Source of the DNA: Tamaricihabitans halophyticus
Lineage (GTDB): Bacteria; Actinomycetota; Actinomycetes; Mycobacteriales; Pseudonocardiaceae
DNA: 64,000 bases
NCBI RefSeq assembly: GCF_004340875.1
Contig: NZ_SLXQ01000008.1
Location: forward strand, 124,001-188,000
Reading direction: 5' to 3'
How positions within the stretch are numbered: position 1 is the stretch's first letter; the number at the start of each line of letters is the position of its first letter. Under the pieces are notes generated by a model. The model was not told the DNA's origin and did not search any database. It saw only the letters and a program-made list of their open reading frames with translations. The position numbers and the translations under genes are program-made. Below are positions 1-7,070 of this stretch, piece after piece.

Positions 1-698
1 CCTACAGCGTGGAGAAATCGGTATCGCGTACCCCGGAAAAGTTCGGGAAGGGGGCGATGCCCGGCCTGGCCGGACCGGAGGCGGCGAACAACGCGGCGAG
101 TTCCGGTGCCATGGTCCCATTGCTGACACTGGGGATACCTGGCTCGGCCTCCACCGCGGTGCTGCTCGCCGCCTTCCTCATGTGGGGTCTGCAACCCGGC
201 CCACTGCTGATGGACCAGGAACCCGAACTCGCCTGGGGCCTGATCGGCAGCATGTACCTGGGCAACATCATGTTGGTGGTGCTGAACATTTTCTGCATCC
301 CGCTGTTCGCGAGCATGGCGAAGGTACCGTTCCGCATCCTCGGCCCGATCGTCATCGTGCTGTGCACCCTGGGTACGTTCAGCGTGCACGGGAGCATCGT
401 CGAGGTCGGGATCATGTTCGCCTGCGGCGTGCTTGGCTTCGTGATGCGGTTGTACGGGCTTTCCCCCGCTGCGCTGGTGATCGCGCTGGTGCTTGGCCCG
501 CTCGCGGAGCAGACCCTGCGACAGTCGATGATCATCTCCGGCGGCAGTTTCGACGTGTTCCTTTCCCGGCCGGTCTCGCTGGTACTGCTCTGCGTGATTC
601 CGCTGATCGCGATGCTGCCAATGATCAGCAAACTGACGCGGAACCGGTTGGCGCGCAAGCGCGCCACCGAGTCACCGACTCCAACGGGCCGCCACTAG
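1..698 (+). CDS. tctA: TctA-family permease, C-terminal part (5' truncated by window edge)
   Basis: Large membrane subunit of a tripartite tricarboxylate transporter (TTT), which imports organic acids with a TctC binding protein and TctB. The reading frame is open from base 3 with no start needed inside the window; about 231 residues are visible, the C-terminal half of a protein normally about 500 aa. The family hallmarks PEAANNAA, PLLTLGIPGSASTA and LQPGPLL are all present in order, followed by several hydrophobic segments to the end. TctB and TctC must lie upstream, outside the window. The stop overlaps the end of the convergent VOC gene by 4 bp. The substrate cannot be told from sequence; the amidohydrolase and hydantoinase genes that follow would fit a carboxylate or amide nutrient. 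Confidence 0.93.
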   Translation, partial: YSVEKSVSRTPEKFGKGAMPGLAGPEAANNAASSGAMVPLLTLGIPGSASTAVLLAAFLMWGLQPGPLLMDQEPELAWGLIGSMYLGNIMLVVLNIFCIPLFASMAKVPFRILGPIVIVLCTLGTFSVHGSIVEVGIMFACGVLGFVMRLYGLSPAALVIALVLGPLAEQTLRQSMIISGGSFDVFLSRPVSLVLLCVIPLIAMLPMISKLTRNRLARKRATESPTPTGRH

Positions 699-1474
699 CC
701 GGTGCCCACATTCGGTCCGTTGAGTTTGAAGCGCGCGCCGGTTGGATCGGCGGCCGTCGCGAGCCTGCCGTACGGGGTGTCCATCGCTACGTCCACGACC
801 GTGCCGCCGAGTTCGACGATCCGGGTCAGGGCGGCGTCGGTGTCCTCCGTACCGAAGTAGACCGACCAGTGCGCGGGGACACCCTCGGGCAGCACAGCCT
901 CCGCGGCCATCACCCCAGCAAGCCAGTTGCCGTTGTCGTCCAGCACGGTGTACCGGAAGTCCGGAGTATCACTGACGGTATGCGTCCGCCAACCGAACAC
1001 GGTCCGGTAGAACTCGAGCGCGGACTGGTAGTCGCGGGTGTGTAGTTCGAACCAGGCTGGCGCACCCGGCTCGGTGATAATGCCGAAACCCTGGTGTTCC
1101 TGTGGCTGCCAGCCGCCGATCGTGGCACCGCCGGGATCGGTAACCACGGTCATCGCGCCGAAGTCCCCAACGGGCATTGCCGGCACCACCACCTGCCCGC
1201 CGTTCGTACCGGCCGTCTCGGCGGCCTTCGCGGCGTCTGGGACCGCGAGGTAGACCGACCAGACGTCCGGATGATCAGCTTCCTGAGACCGCATACAGCC
1301 GGCAATCCGGATACCGTCCTTGCGGAAGTTGAAGTAGCCGCCGAACTCTTCGTTGGGTGGCTCCGCGGTCCAGCCAAACAGGCTGCCATAGAAATCCGCG
1401 CTGCGCTGTGGATCAGCGGTCATCAGATCGATCCAGCAGGGCGCGCCCTGCGGCGCGCTTTCTCGAATGGGCAT
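695..1474 (-). CDS. Two-domain VOC (glyoxalase/bleomycin-resistance fold) protein, Cfp30B-like
   Basis: 259 aa made of two vicinal-oxygen-chelate domains, roughly residues 10-120 and 135-255. Each begins with the typical entry strand and helix (CWIDLMTADPQRSADFY; AWFELHTRDYQSALEFYRTV) and ends with a D-P-x-G-A motif. The arrangement and length match the mycobacterial 27-kDa antigen Cfp30B type (Rv0577), for which a methylglyoxal or small-electrophile role has been discussed; the substrate here is unknown. The ATG at 1474 has a GGAAGGGG ribosome-binding site 5 bases upstream. It is a single-gene unit that converges on tctA and is divergent from the M20 gene. Confidence 0.88.
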   Translation of the reverse strand: MPIRESAPQGAPCWIDLMTADPQRSADFYGSLFGWTAEPPNEEFGGYFNFRKDGIRIAGCMRSQEADHPDVWSVYLAVPDAAKAAETAGTNGGQVVVPAMPVGDFGAMTVVTDPGGATIGGWQPQEHQGFGIITEPGAPAWFELHTRDYQSALEFYRTVFGWRTHTVSDTPDFRYTVLDDNGNWLAGVMAAEAVLPEGVPAHWSVYFGTEDTDAALTRIVELGGTVVDVAMDTPYGRLATAADPTGARFKLNGPNVGTG

Positions 1475-1702
1475 GACGTCCCCTTCCTGTGTTTCGCCTA
1501 CCGGCGGGAAACGAACGGGCCGGTGTCTACGGGTAGACGCACGGGCGCGGCGAAACTCAGCTGCCCGTCGACGGGTATGTCGCTGCGTCGAACGCGGGCG
1601 TAACGCTTCGCGAGGGTGAGTTCCACGGCGTGCGCCGTGCTTGTGGTGCTCGACCGTGCCGTCGTGGTAAAGCTAGCCCCAAAGCGGACGAAAGGACGGG
1701 TT

Positions 1703-2938
1703 ATGACGTCGATTCGGGCAGGGCGCCAGCTGGCTGACGAGCTCACCACGGAACTGCACGCGCTGTATCGGCGGTTGCACGCCGAGCCCGAGCTGTCCAT
1801 GCGGGAATACCGGACCGCCGAGCTGATCCAGCAACGGATGACCGAGTTGGGCTTCGAGACGTTCAGCTGCGGGGGTACCGGCGTGGTCGCGGTACTGCGC
1901 AATGGCACCGGTCCGGTGGTCGGCTTCCGCGCGGACACCGACGCGCTTCCCGTCCAGGAAGACACCGGGCTCGATTACGCCAGTGTGGCGCGGGGAAACC
2001 TGCCGGACGGCACCGAGGTGCCGGTGATGCACGCATGCGGACACGACACACATATCACGTGTGCCATTGGAGCCGCGCGGCTGCTCAGCGAGGACCGCGA
2101 CGGCTGGGCGGGCACCGTGGTGTTCCTGTTCCAACCGGGAGAGGAGACCGCGCAGGGTGCCAAGGCGATGGTGGACGACGGGCTGTGGGATCGTGCGCCG
2201 CTGCCGGAGGTGATCTTCGGGCAGCATGTGTGGCCCGGCCGTGCCGGCACCATCGACATCTCCACGGGTCCCGCGATGGCCATGGCGGACAGCTGGCGGG
2301 TCACCGTACGCGGCCGCGGCGGGCACGGTTCCCGCCCGGAGGACACCATCGACCCGGTGGTGCTCGCCGCGCATATGGTGGTGCGCATCCAGTCGGTGGT
2401 GGCAAGGGAAGTACCCGCGCAGCAGGCGGCAGTGGTGACGATCGGCAGTTTCCACGCGGGGTTGAAGGAGAACATCATCCCCGCCGACGCGGAATTCACC
2501 ATCAACGTGCGCAGCCTGGACGCCGCGGTGCGGGAACGGGTGCTCACCGCGCTGCGCAGGGTGATCTCGGCGGAGGCACAGGCCTCTGGCGCGCCCGAGC
2601 CCGAGGTGGCCGAGCTCTACACGTTCCCGCTGTTGTACAACGCGCCGGCACAGACCGCCGAGGTCCGCGCGACGCTCGGCGAAGCGATCGGCGCGGACAA
2701 CGTGCTCGACGCGCAGCCCCGGATGGGTAGCGAGGACTTCGGTCATCTACCGGACGCCGCCGGTGTGCCCGGGGTGTACTGGTTCTTCGGCGGGATGCCG
2801 GACGAGGTGATGGACGGGCCGGATCCGGTGCCGTCCAACCATTCGCCGCAGTTCGCCCCGGTGCTCGAACCGACCCTGTCCACCGGGGTTACGGCCGCGC
2901 ACGCGGTGCTGATGTCCCGGCTCGGCACCGGCGGCTGA
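1703..2938 (+). CDS. M20D-family amidohydrolase (hippurate / N-acyl-amino-acid hydrolase type)
   Basis: 411-aa zinc-type amidohydrolase expected to cut the amide bond of an N-acylated amino acid or related compound in the cytoplasm. Metal and catalytic motifs are visible: FRADTDALPVQE near residue 80, HACGHDTH near 115, QPGEET near 150 and SNHSPQFAP near the C terminus; the dimerisation (lid) domain lies between, around residues 185-300. The frame is open further upstream, but ATG 1703 follows AAAGGACGGG and begins at the usual family N terminus, so the upstream part is left out. It lies in the same direction as the M24 gene 90 bp downstream. With hyuA/hyuB nearby it may belong to an amide-degradation locus (inference). 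Confidence 0.9.
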   Translation: MTSIRAGRQLADELTTELHALYRRLHAEPELSMREYRTAELIQQRMTELGFETFSCGGTGVVAVLRNGTGPVVGFRADTDALPVQEDTGLDYASVARGNLPDGTEVPVMHACGHDTHITCAIGAARLLSEDRDGWAGTVVFLFQPGEETAQGAKAMVDDGLWDRAPLPEVIFGQHVWPGRAGTIDISTGPAMAMADSWRVTVRGRGGHGSRPEDTIDPVVLAAHMVVRIQSVVAREVPAQQAAVVTIGSFHAGLKENIIPADAEFTINVRSLDAAVRERVLTALRRVISAEAQASGAPEPEVAELYTFPLLYNAPAQTAEVRATLGEAIGADNVLDAQPRMGSEDFGHLPDAAGVPGVYWFFGGMPDEVMDGPDPVPSNHSPQFAPVLEPTLSTGVTAAHAVLMSRLGTGG

Positions 2939-3031
2939 GTGCACGGGCCGCGCAGCGGCGGAGTGATCGTCTCAGCCTTCGGAGATCGCGGGGATTCCCA
3001 GTTGTAGCCCGCTTTCCGATACGGCACGATC

Positions 3032-4324
3032 ATGCTCGAAGATGGCGGATCGGGTGCCGAGGAGGCGAGAGCAACGACTACCGAGCAGCGGGTGGATGCC
3101 CACCCAGAGGTCACCGCGCTGGGCGCGGGCGCGCAGCGGAGCTGGTTGACCACGACGGCGATCGCCGACGTGGTCGCGGCGGAACAACGTCCGTTCCCTG
3201 CGGAGGAGTACGAACGGCGACTCAGCGCGGTCCGCGCCAGGATGGCCGAGGCCGGCCTGGCCGCGATGATCGTGTTCCGGCCGTCGAGCGTGGAGTATCT
3301 CTGCGGGTACCACACGGCGGAGACCGCCCCGCAACCCTTGCTGGTCACCGAAACGGACACCTACCTCTACGTGCCGGACCTGGAACTCGGCCGGTCATTG
3401 GCCAGCTCCCGGGTGGGCAACCTGCTCTACTGCGGTTACGCGGACGCGCTGCGCAGCCTCGACGTGTTCTTCGACCACGCGATCGGCGAGCTGCCCAAGG
3501 CCGCCAGGGTGGGCATCGAACTGGACCACACCTCCACGCCGCCGCGCGCGCTCGAACTGTTGCGGGAGAAGGGAATCGAGGTCGTCGCGGGCGAGCATCT
3601 GGTCGAACGGGTTCGCCTGGTGCTCTCCGCAGCCGAGATCGACTGCATGGAACGAGCCGCGGAACACACCGAAGCCGGTGTACGGGCGGGCTTCGCCGCG
3701 GCGAGCGAGCCGGGCGCCACCGATTCCAGCGTTGCCGCGGCGATCGCGGCCGCGCTGTACCGGGAGGCGAACTCGCCGTCGGTGTGGGGCCCGGTGGTGG
3801 CCACCGGTCAACGTGGCGGGATTCCGCATTCCAGCTGGCAGCATGGCCCGCTAGGGCAGGGGCTGACCTTCGTGGAGTTCGCCGGTACGCACCACCGTTA
3901 TCACGCGCCGGTGATGCGTACGTTCACCCGCGCCGCGCTGGACGCGCCGGATCGGCGGCTGGTTGAGATGTCGAAGGCCGCGCTGACCGGGGTGCTGGAG
4001 ACCGCGAAAGCGGGTATCTCGGCCGCCGAGGTCGCCCGCGCCGGTCGGGCCGCGATCGGCGTGATCCCCGATGACGTGGTGTTTCACCAGTTGTTCGGCT
4101 ATCCGGTCGGCTTGGCGCACAAACCACACTGGATGGACGGCGCGCCGTTCTACCTGACGGTGGACAACGAGCAGCCACTCGAAGCGGGCATGGCGTTTCA
4201 CGTGCCAGCCTCGTTTCGCATCTTCGGGCGGTCCGTGGTGGGACTCAGTCACACCTTCCTGGTCACCGAATCGGGCACCCGGGTACTGACCAAGGGTGAC
4301 GCGGAGCTGGTCGAGCTGCCCTGA
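3032..4324 (+). CDS. M24-fold hydrolase, creatinase / ectoine-hydrolase (DoeA/EutD)-like
   Basis: About 430 aa with a creatinase N-terminal domain (residues about 55-185, including SSVEYLCGY) and a C-terminal pita-bread M24 domain (about 190-420). The region that holds two metal-binding aspartates in methionine aminopeptidases reads VEFAGTHHRYHAPVMRTF: no aspartates. That pattern is known in ectoine hydrolases and in other non-metal creatinase-type members, so a C-N hydrolase of a small cyclic or guanidino compound is more likely than a true peptidase. The start is uncertain: ATG 3032 lacks a clear ribosome-binding site, and the TTG that opens LTTTAIADVV (near 3146) sits closer to the usual N terminus. 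Neighbours are an M20 amidohydrolase and the hydantoinase pair. Confidence 0.85.
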   Translation: MLEDGGSGAEEARATTTEQRVDAHPEVTALGAGAQRSWLTTTAIADVVAAEQRPFPAEEYERRLSAVRARMAEAGLAAMIVFRPSSVEYLCGYHTAETAPQPLLVTETDTYLYVPDLELGRSLASSRVGNLLYCGYADALRSLDVFFDHAIGELPKAARVGIELDHTSTPPRALELLREKGIEVVAGEHLVERVRLVLSAAEIDCMERAAEHTEAGVRAGFAAASEPGATDSSVAAAIAAALYREANSPSVWGPVVATGQRGGIPHSSWQHGPLGQGLTFVEFAGTHHRYHAPVMRTFTRAALDAPDRRLVEMSKAALTGVLETAKAGISAAEVARAGRAAIGVIPDDVVFHQLFGYPVGLAHKPHWMDGAPFYLTVDNEQPLEAGMAFHVPASFRIFGRSVVGLSHTFLVTESGTRVLTKGDAELVELP

Positions 4325-4344
4325 GGCCGCGCACCGCCAGACCC

Positions 4345-4944
4345 GTGGTGCGCCGCCGTTCGGCCCGTGCGATGCTGGCAACGGTGCGCGCCCGGCCGAC
4401 TACCGGATGGCGTACCGGGTCAGCCGAGGCGACGATGTGGTCGCCGGTGTCCAAGAAGGGGTTTGGTGCGGTCATGGCGGCGGTCTGGCGGCTAGTCGTG
4501 ATGCAGCCCGACGGCGATGATCCGCTCGCGGTCGTCGCCGTCTGGCCTGGTTCGGCACGGCTGCGCGCGCCATTGCTGGAACATGCCGAGTTCACCCCGG
4601 CGAGTGCGGGCCCGTGGCCGATGGCGCGCAACTGTGTGGTGTACGTGGCACAGCATGCGATCACCGGGTTGCGCAACGGGCGCACCTGCGTGTACGCGAC
4701 CCCGCCGGCCACCGCACCAGGACGCTGGTGGGATGTGGCCGGCCGGCGGGGTCAGGTGCTGGTCACGCTGGGCGCGGAGCCGGCAGCTGGTCTGGTCACG
4801 GCGACAACCAGCAACACCGAACCGATCACCGACCTCGCCGAGCTCGGCACGGATCTGCGAGTCGGGCTCGCCAGGTTGGCGCCGGATCGCGGACCGCTGA
4901 TCACACCTCGTCCCATCGTGTACAACTCGATGTCGCCGAGCTAG
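4345..4944 (+). CDS. Hypothetical protein, no recognised family
   Basis: Up to 199 aa. I recognise no domain. From about 4474 on (MAAVWRLVVMQPDGD...) codon third positions are strongly G/C, as in real genes here, and the residues look protein-like (CVVYVAQHA, CVYATPP). The first 40 codons are less convincing, so the ATG at 4432 or 4474 may be the true start. There is no signal peptide or membrane segment. It lies 20 bp after the M24 gene in the same direction, and its TAG stop overlaps the stop of hyuB on the other strand. A sequence search on the 4474-4944 part would show whether this is conserved. Confidence 0.5.
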   Translation: MVRRRSARAMLATVRARPTTGWRTGSAEATMWSPVSKKGFGAVMAAVWRLVVMQPDGDDPLAVVAVWPGSARLRAPLLEHAEFTPASAGPWPMARNCVVYVAQHAITGLRNGRTCVYATPPATAPGRWWDVAGRRGQVLVTLGAEPAAGLVTATTSNTEPITDLAELGTDLRVGLARLAPDRGPLITPRPIVYNSMSPS

Positions 4945-6911
4945 GTCCAGTGCTGGGCCGAGCGGCGCCAGACCAGTTCCCGGAACTGTCGGGTGGTTTC
5001 CGGGTAGAGCTCACCGGTACCCCAGTCGACGATCACCGCGTACTTCCGGATGAGGTCGAACATGTCCAGTTCACCCGCGCGGAAGCGCTCCGCGACCTCG
5101 TCCGGATCGGCGGACAACCAGCCCTTGCGCTCAGCGCGAATCCGATCCCTGGCCACCGTCGTGGCTGAGGTGTCGAGCTCGTAGGCGTCCACTTCGGGAT
5201 CGATCGCGGTGATCACCACGCCGTAATCGCGTTCCGCGCCCCTGATCGAGACATAGCCGTCGATCACGTCCTCGAGTACCTGCTCGGGGCTGCGCTCCAG
5301 CGGGTCCCCATAACCACCGCCGCCCGCTGATGGCCGGACGAAACTGTCCCCGGACTGCACCGGAACCCCCGCGAAGACCGAACCGAGGAACCGCTCGTCC
5401 GGAGTGTCCTTGTTCAACCAGACACCGTGCGGAATGGACGGTAGCCCACCCTCGATGCCCCAGGTGATCGAGCGCGCGCGGTCACAGCAATAGGACATCA
5501 CGGTTTTCGCGCAGTCGGTGAGCGTGCCACCCTTGTGTACTCCGCAGCCGCCCCGGTTACGGCCGGGCCCGCCGGAATCGGTGATCAGCTGATGGGTGCT
5601 GGTAAGTACCGGGGTGAGCCGTTCCTGGCCTTCCAACGGCTGCACCGCAAGGCCCACGCCGAATACCGGGGACGTGGCGTTCGAACCGTCCTTGCTGCCG
5701 CGGCCACCCCAGCCGCCGGCCATCCAGTCGTACCACATGAAATACGGATGTTGCGGCGCGCGGGCGTCATGCCCACCAATCAGTAGGTATTCCAGATTGA
5801 ACGAACAGGCGATGGCCCGTTCGGGCATGATCTCCGACCACAGTTCAAAGATCGAGTTCATGATCTTCTCGTACGGTCCGGAGCAGAACCCGGTTACCGC
5901 ATGCGGCCAGCCGGCGTTCACCACGGTGCCTTCCGGACCGAGGTCGGTGTTGATCGCGTTGTACAGACCGGAGTTGAGTGGTACGTCCGGGAAGAACGTC
6001 TTGGTGCCAGCCACGATCCCGGAAAAGGCGGTGCCGTAGCCCGCGTTCAGGAAACTGGCGACCGCGGGCGCGCAGCCACTGAGGTCGTAGCTGGCCTGAT
6101 CGCCCGAGATGGTCAGCCGGACCTGTACCGGTACCAGGCCTTCGCCATGTGCCGGGTCGAAATCGATGTAGTCCCTGGTTGTCCAGGTGCCGTCCGGTAG
6201 ACCAGCCACCCTGCTGCGCACGATGCGTTCCACATAGTCCTGTACGCCCTGCATCGCCTCCACCACGGAGGCCTTGCCGTACCTGCCAACCAGCCGGTGG
6301 ATCTCCCGCTCGCAGACACTGGTGGCCTCGGCCTGGGCGTGCAGATCCCCCAAGCTGATATCCGGCGACCTGGTGTTGGCGACGAGTAGCTTGGCCACAT
6401 CCCGCAGGAACTCGCCGCCGCGCCAGACCCGCAGCGGGGTGATCCGCAGGCCCTCGCTGAAATGCGCCGTGGCGTTCACATCGAACGATCCCGGTACGTT
6501 CCCGCCGATATCGGCCCAGTGGCCCTTGTTCTGCGCGAAGGCGATGAGCTCGCCATCGGCGAAGATCGGTTTGATGAAACTGACGTCGTTGAGGTGGGTG
6601 CCGCCGAGGTAGGGGCAGTTGATCGCGAATACGTCACCGGGATTGATATCCGAACCGAACTCCTCGAGCACCGCCTTACACTGGAAATGCAGCGTTCCCA
6701 CGTGCACCGCGATGTCCTGGCTGCCCTGCATCACCGTGTTGCCGTTGGCGTCGCAGAGTGCCGAGGAGAAATCGCGCGCGTAGATCACGAACGAGTAGCA
6801 GGTTCGCAGGATCTGCTCGGACATCAGATCCACCGAGGTGGCGAAGGCGTTCTTGAGTACCTCGAAGGTCACCGGGTCCAGCGAGGTTCGGGATTCGGTG
6901 CTCTGGTTCAT
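4941..6911 (-). CDS. hyuB: Hydantoinase B / oxoprolinase family subunit (HyuB)
   Basis: 656-aa B subunit of an ATP-dependent hydantoinase/5-oxoprolinase/acetone-carboxylase-type enzyme; it works as a complex with HyuA. It begins LDPVTFEVLKNAF, the standard family N terminus, and carries NCPYLGGTHLNDVSFIKP and SAGGGGYGDPLERSPE near the C terminus. The frame is open upstream to 7376, but ATG 6911 with GGAGGAG six bases before it matches the family start. The ATGA at 6911-6908 overlaps the stop of a small repeat-bearing ORF that separates it from hyuA. Substrate (hydantoin, N-methylhydantoin, 5-oxoproline or another lactam) is not readable; the creatinase-like neighbour makes a lactam/imide reasonable. 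Confidence 0.92.
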   Translation of the reverse strand: MNQSTESRTSLDPVTFEVLKNAFATSVDLMSEQILRTCYSFVIYARDFSSALCDANGNTVMQGSQDIAVHVGTLHFQCKAVLEEFGSDINPGDVFAINCPYLGGTHLNDVSFIKPIFADGELIAFAQNKGHWADIGGNVPGSFDVNATAHFSEGLRITPLRVWRGGEFLRDVAKLLVANTRSPDISLGDLHAQAEATSVCEREIHRLVGRYGKASVVEAMQGVQDYVERIVRSRVAGLPDGTWTTRDYIDFDPAHGEGLVPVQVRLTISGDQASYDLSGCAPAVASFLNAGYGTAFSGIVAGTKTFFPDVPLNSGLYNAINTDLGPEGTVVNAGWPHAVTGFCSGPYEKIMNSIFELWSEIMPERAIACSFNLEYLLIGGHDARAPQHPYFMWYDWMAGGWGGRGSKDGSNATSPVFGVGLAVQPLEGQERLTPVLTSTHQLITDSGGPGRNRGGCGVHKGGTLTDCAKTVMSYCCDRARSITWGIEGGLPSIPHGVWLNKDTPDERFLGSVFAGVPVQSGDSFVRPSAGGGGYGDPLERSPEQVLEDVIDGYVSIRGAERDYGVVITAIDPEVDAYELDTSATTVARDRIRAERKGWLSADPDEVAERFRAGELDMFDLIRKYAVIVDWGTGELYPETTRQFRELVWRRSAQHWT

Positions 6912-7070
6912 CGGGACTCCTCCTGTGTTTTGCCGGCACCCGCACCCGGTCGGATCAATGAGCTGGTTCGGGATTGTGTGCTCATTGGTCCTCCTCCTGT
7001 GTTGTGCGGGGCACCCGCACCCGGTCGGGCCAATGAGCTGGTTCGGGATTGTGTGCTCATTGGTCCTCCT
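6886..7070 (-). repeat. Tandem repeat (80 bp, 75 bp, partial 30 bp) carrying RBS plus start codon
   Basis: Unit copies are 6886-6965, 6966-7040 and the partial 7041-7070. Each begins (plus strand) GTTCGGGATT and holds the complement of an AGGAGGA ribosome-binding site with an ATG. The 75-bp unit is a multiple of three, so the small ORF stays open through it. The copy next to hyuB has diverged most. Confidence 0.9.
6908..7060 (-). CDS. 50-aa ORF of two 25-aa repeats, coupled to both hyuA and hyuB
   Basis: The ORF starts at ATG 7060, overlapping the hyuA stop (ATGA), and ends in TGA at 6908, overlapping the hyuB start (ATGA). It encodes two copies of a 25-residue unit (MSTQSRTSSL-x-RPGAGA...), and the second copy has its own in-frame ATG at 6985 behind GGAGGAGGACCA. 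The first codons resemble those of hyuB (MNQSTESRTSL). So the hyuB initiation region seems to have been duplicated twice in tandem, leaving three strong ribosome-binding sites and three starts in a row. Whether the peptide is made, or the sequence only tunes hyuB translation, is unknown. Confidence 0.55.
   Translation of the reverse strand: MSTQSRTSSLARPGAGAPHNTGGGPMSTQSRTSSLIRPGAGAGKTQEESR

Noticed and set aside
2947-2959. GCCGC-GCA-GCGGC hairpin after the first M20 gene as terminator
   Set aside because: A 5-bp stem is expected often by chance at this GC content.
3032-4324. Ordinary Xaa-Pro aminopeptidase
   Set aside because: The two aspartate metal ligands are absent, so the creatinase/ectoine-hydrolase type fits better.
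6886-7070. Possible CRISPR or short-repeat array
   Set aside because: Repeats are directly adjacent with no unique spacers and contain translation signals; this is a tandem duplication.
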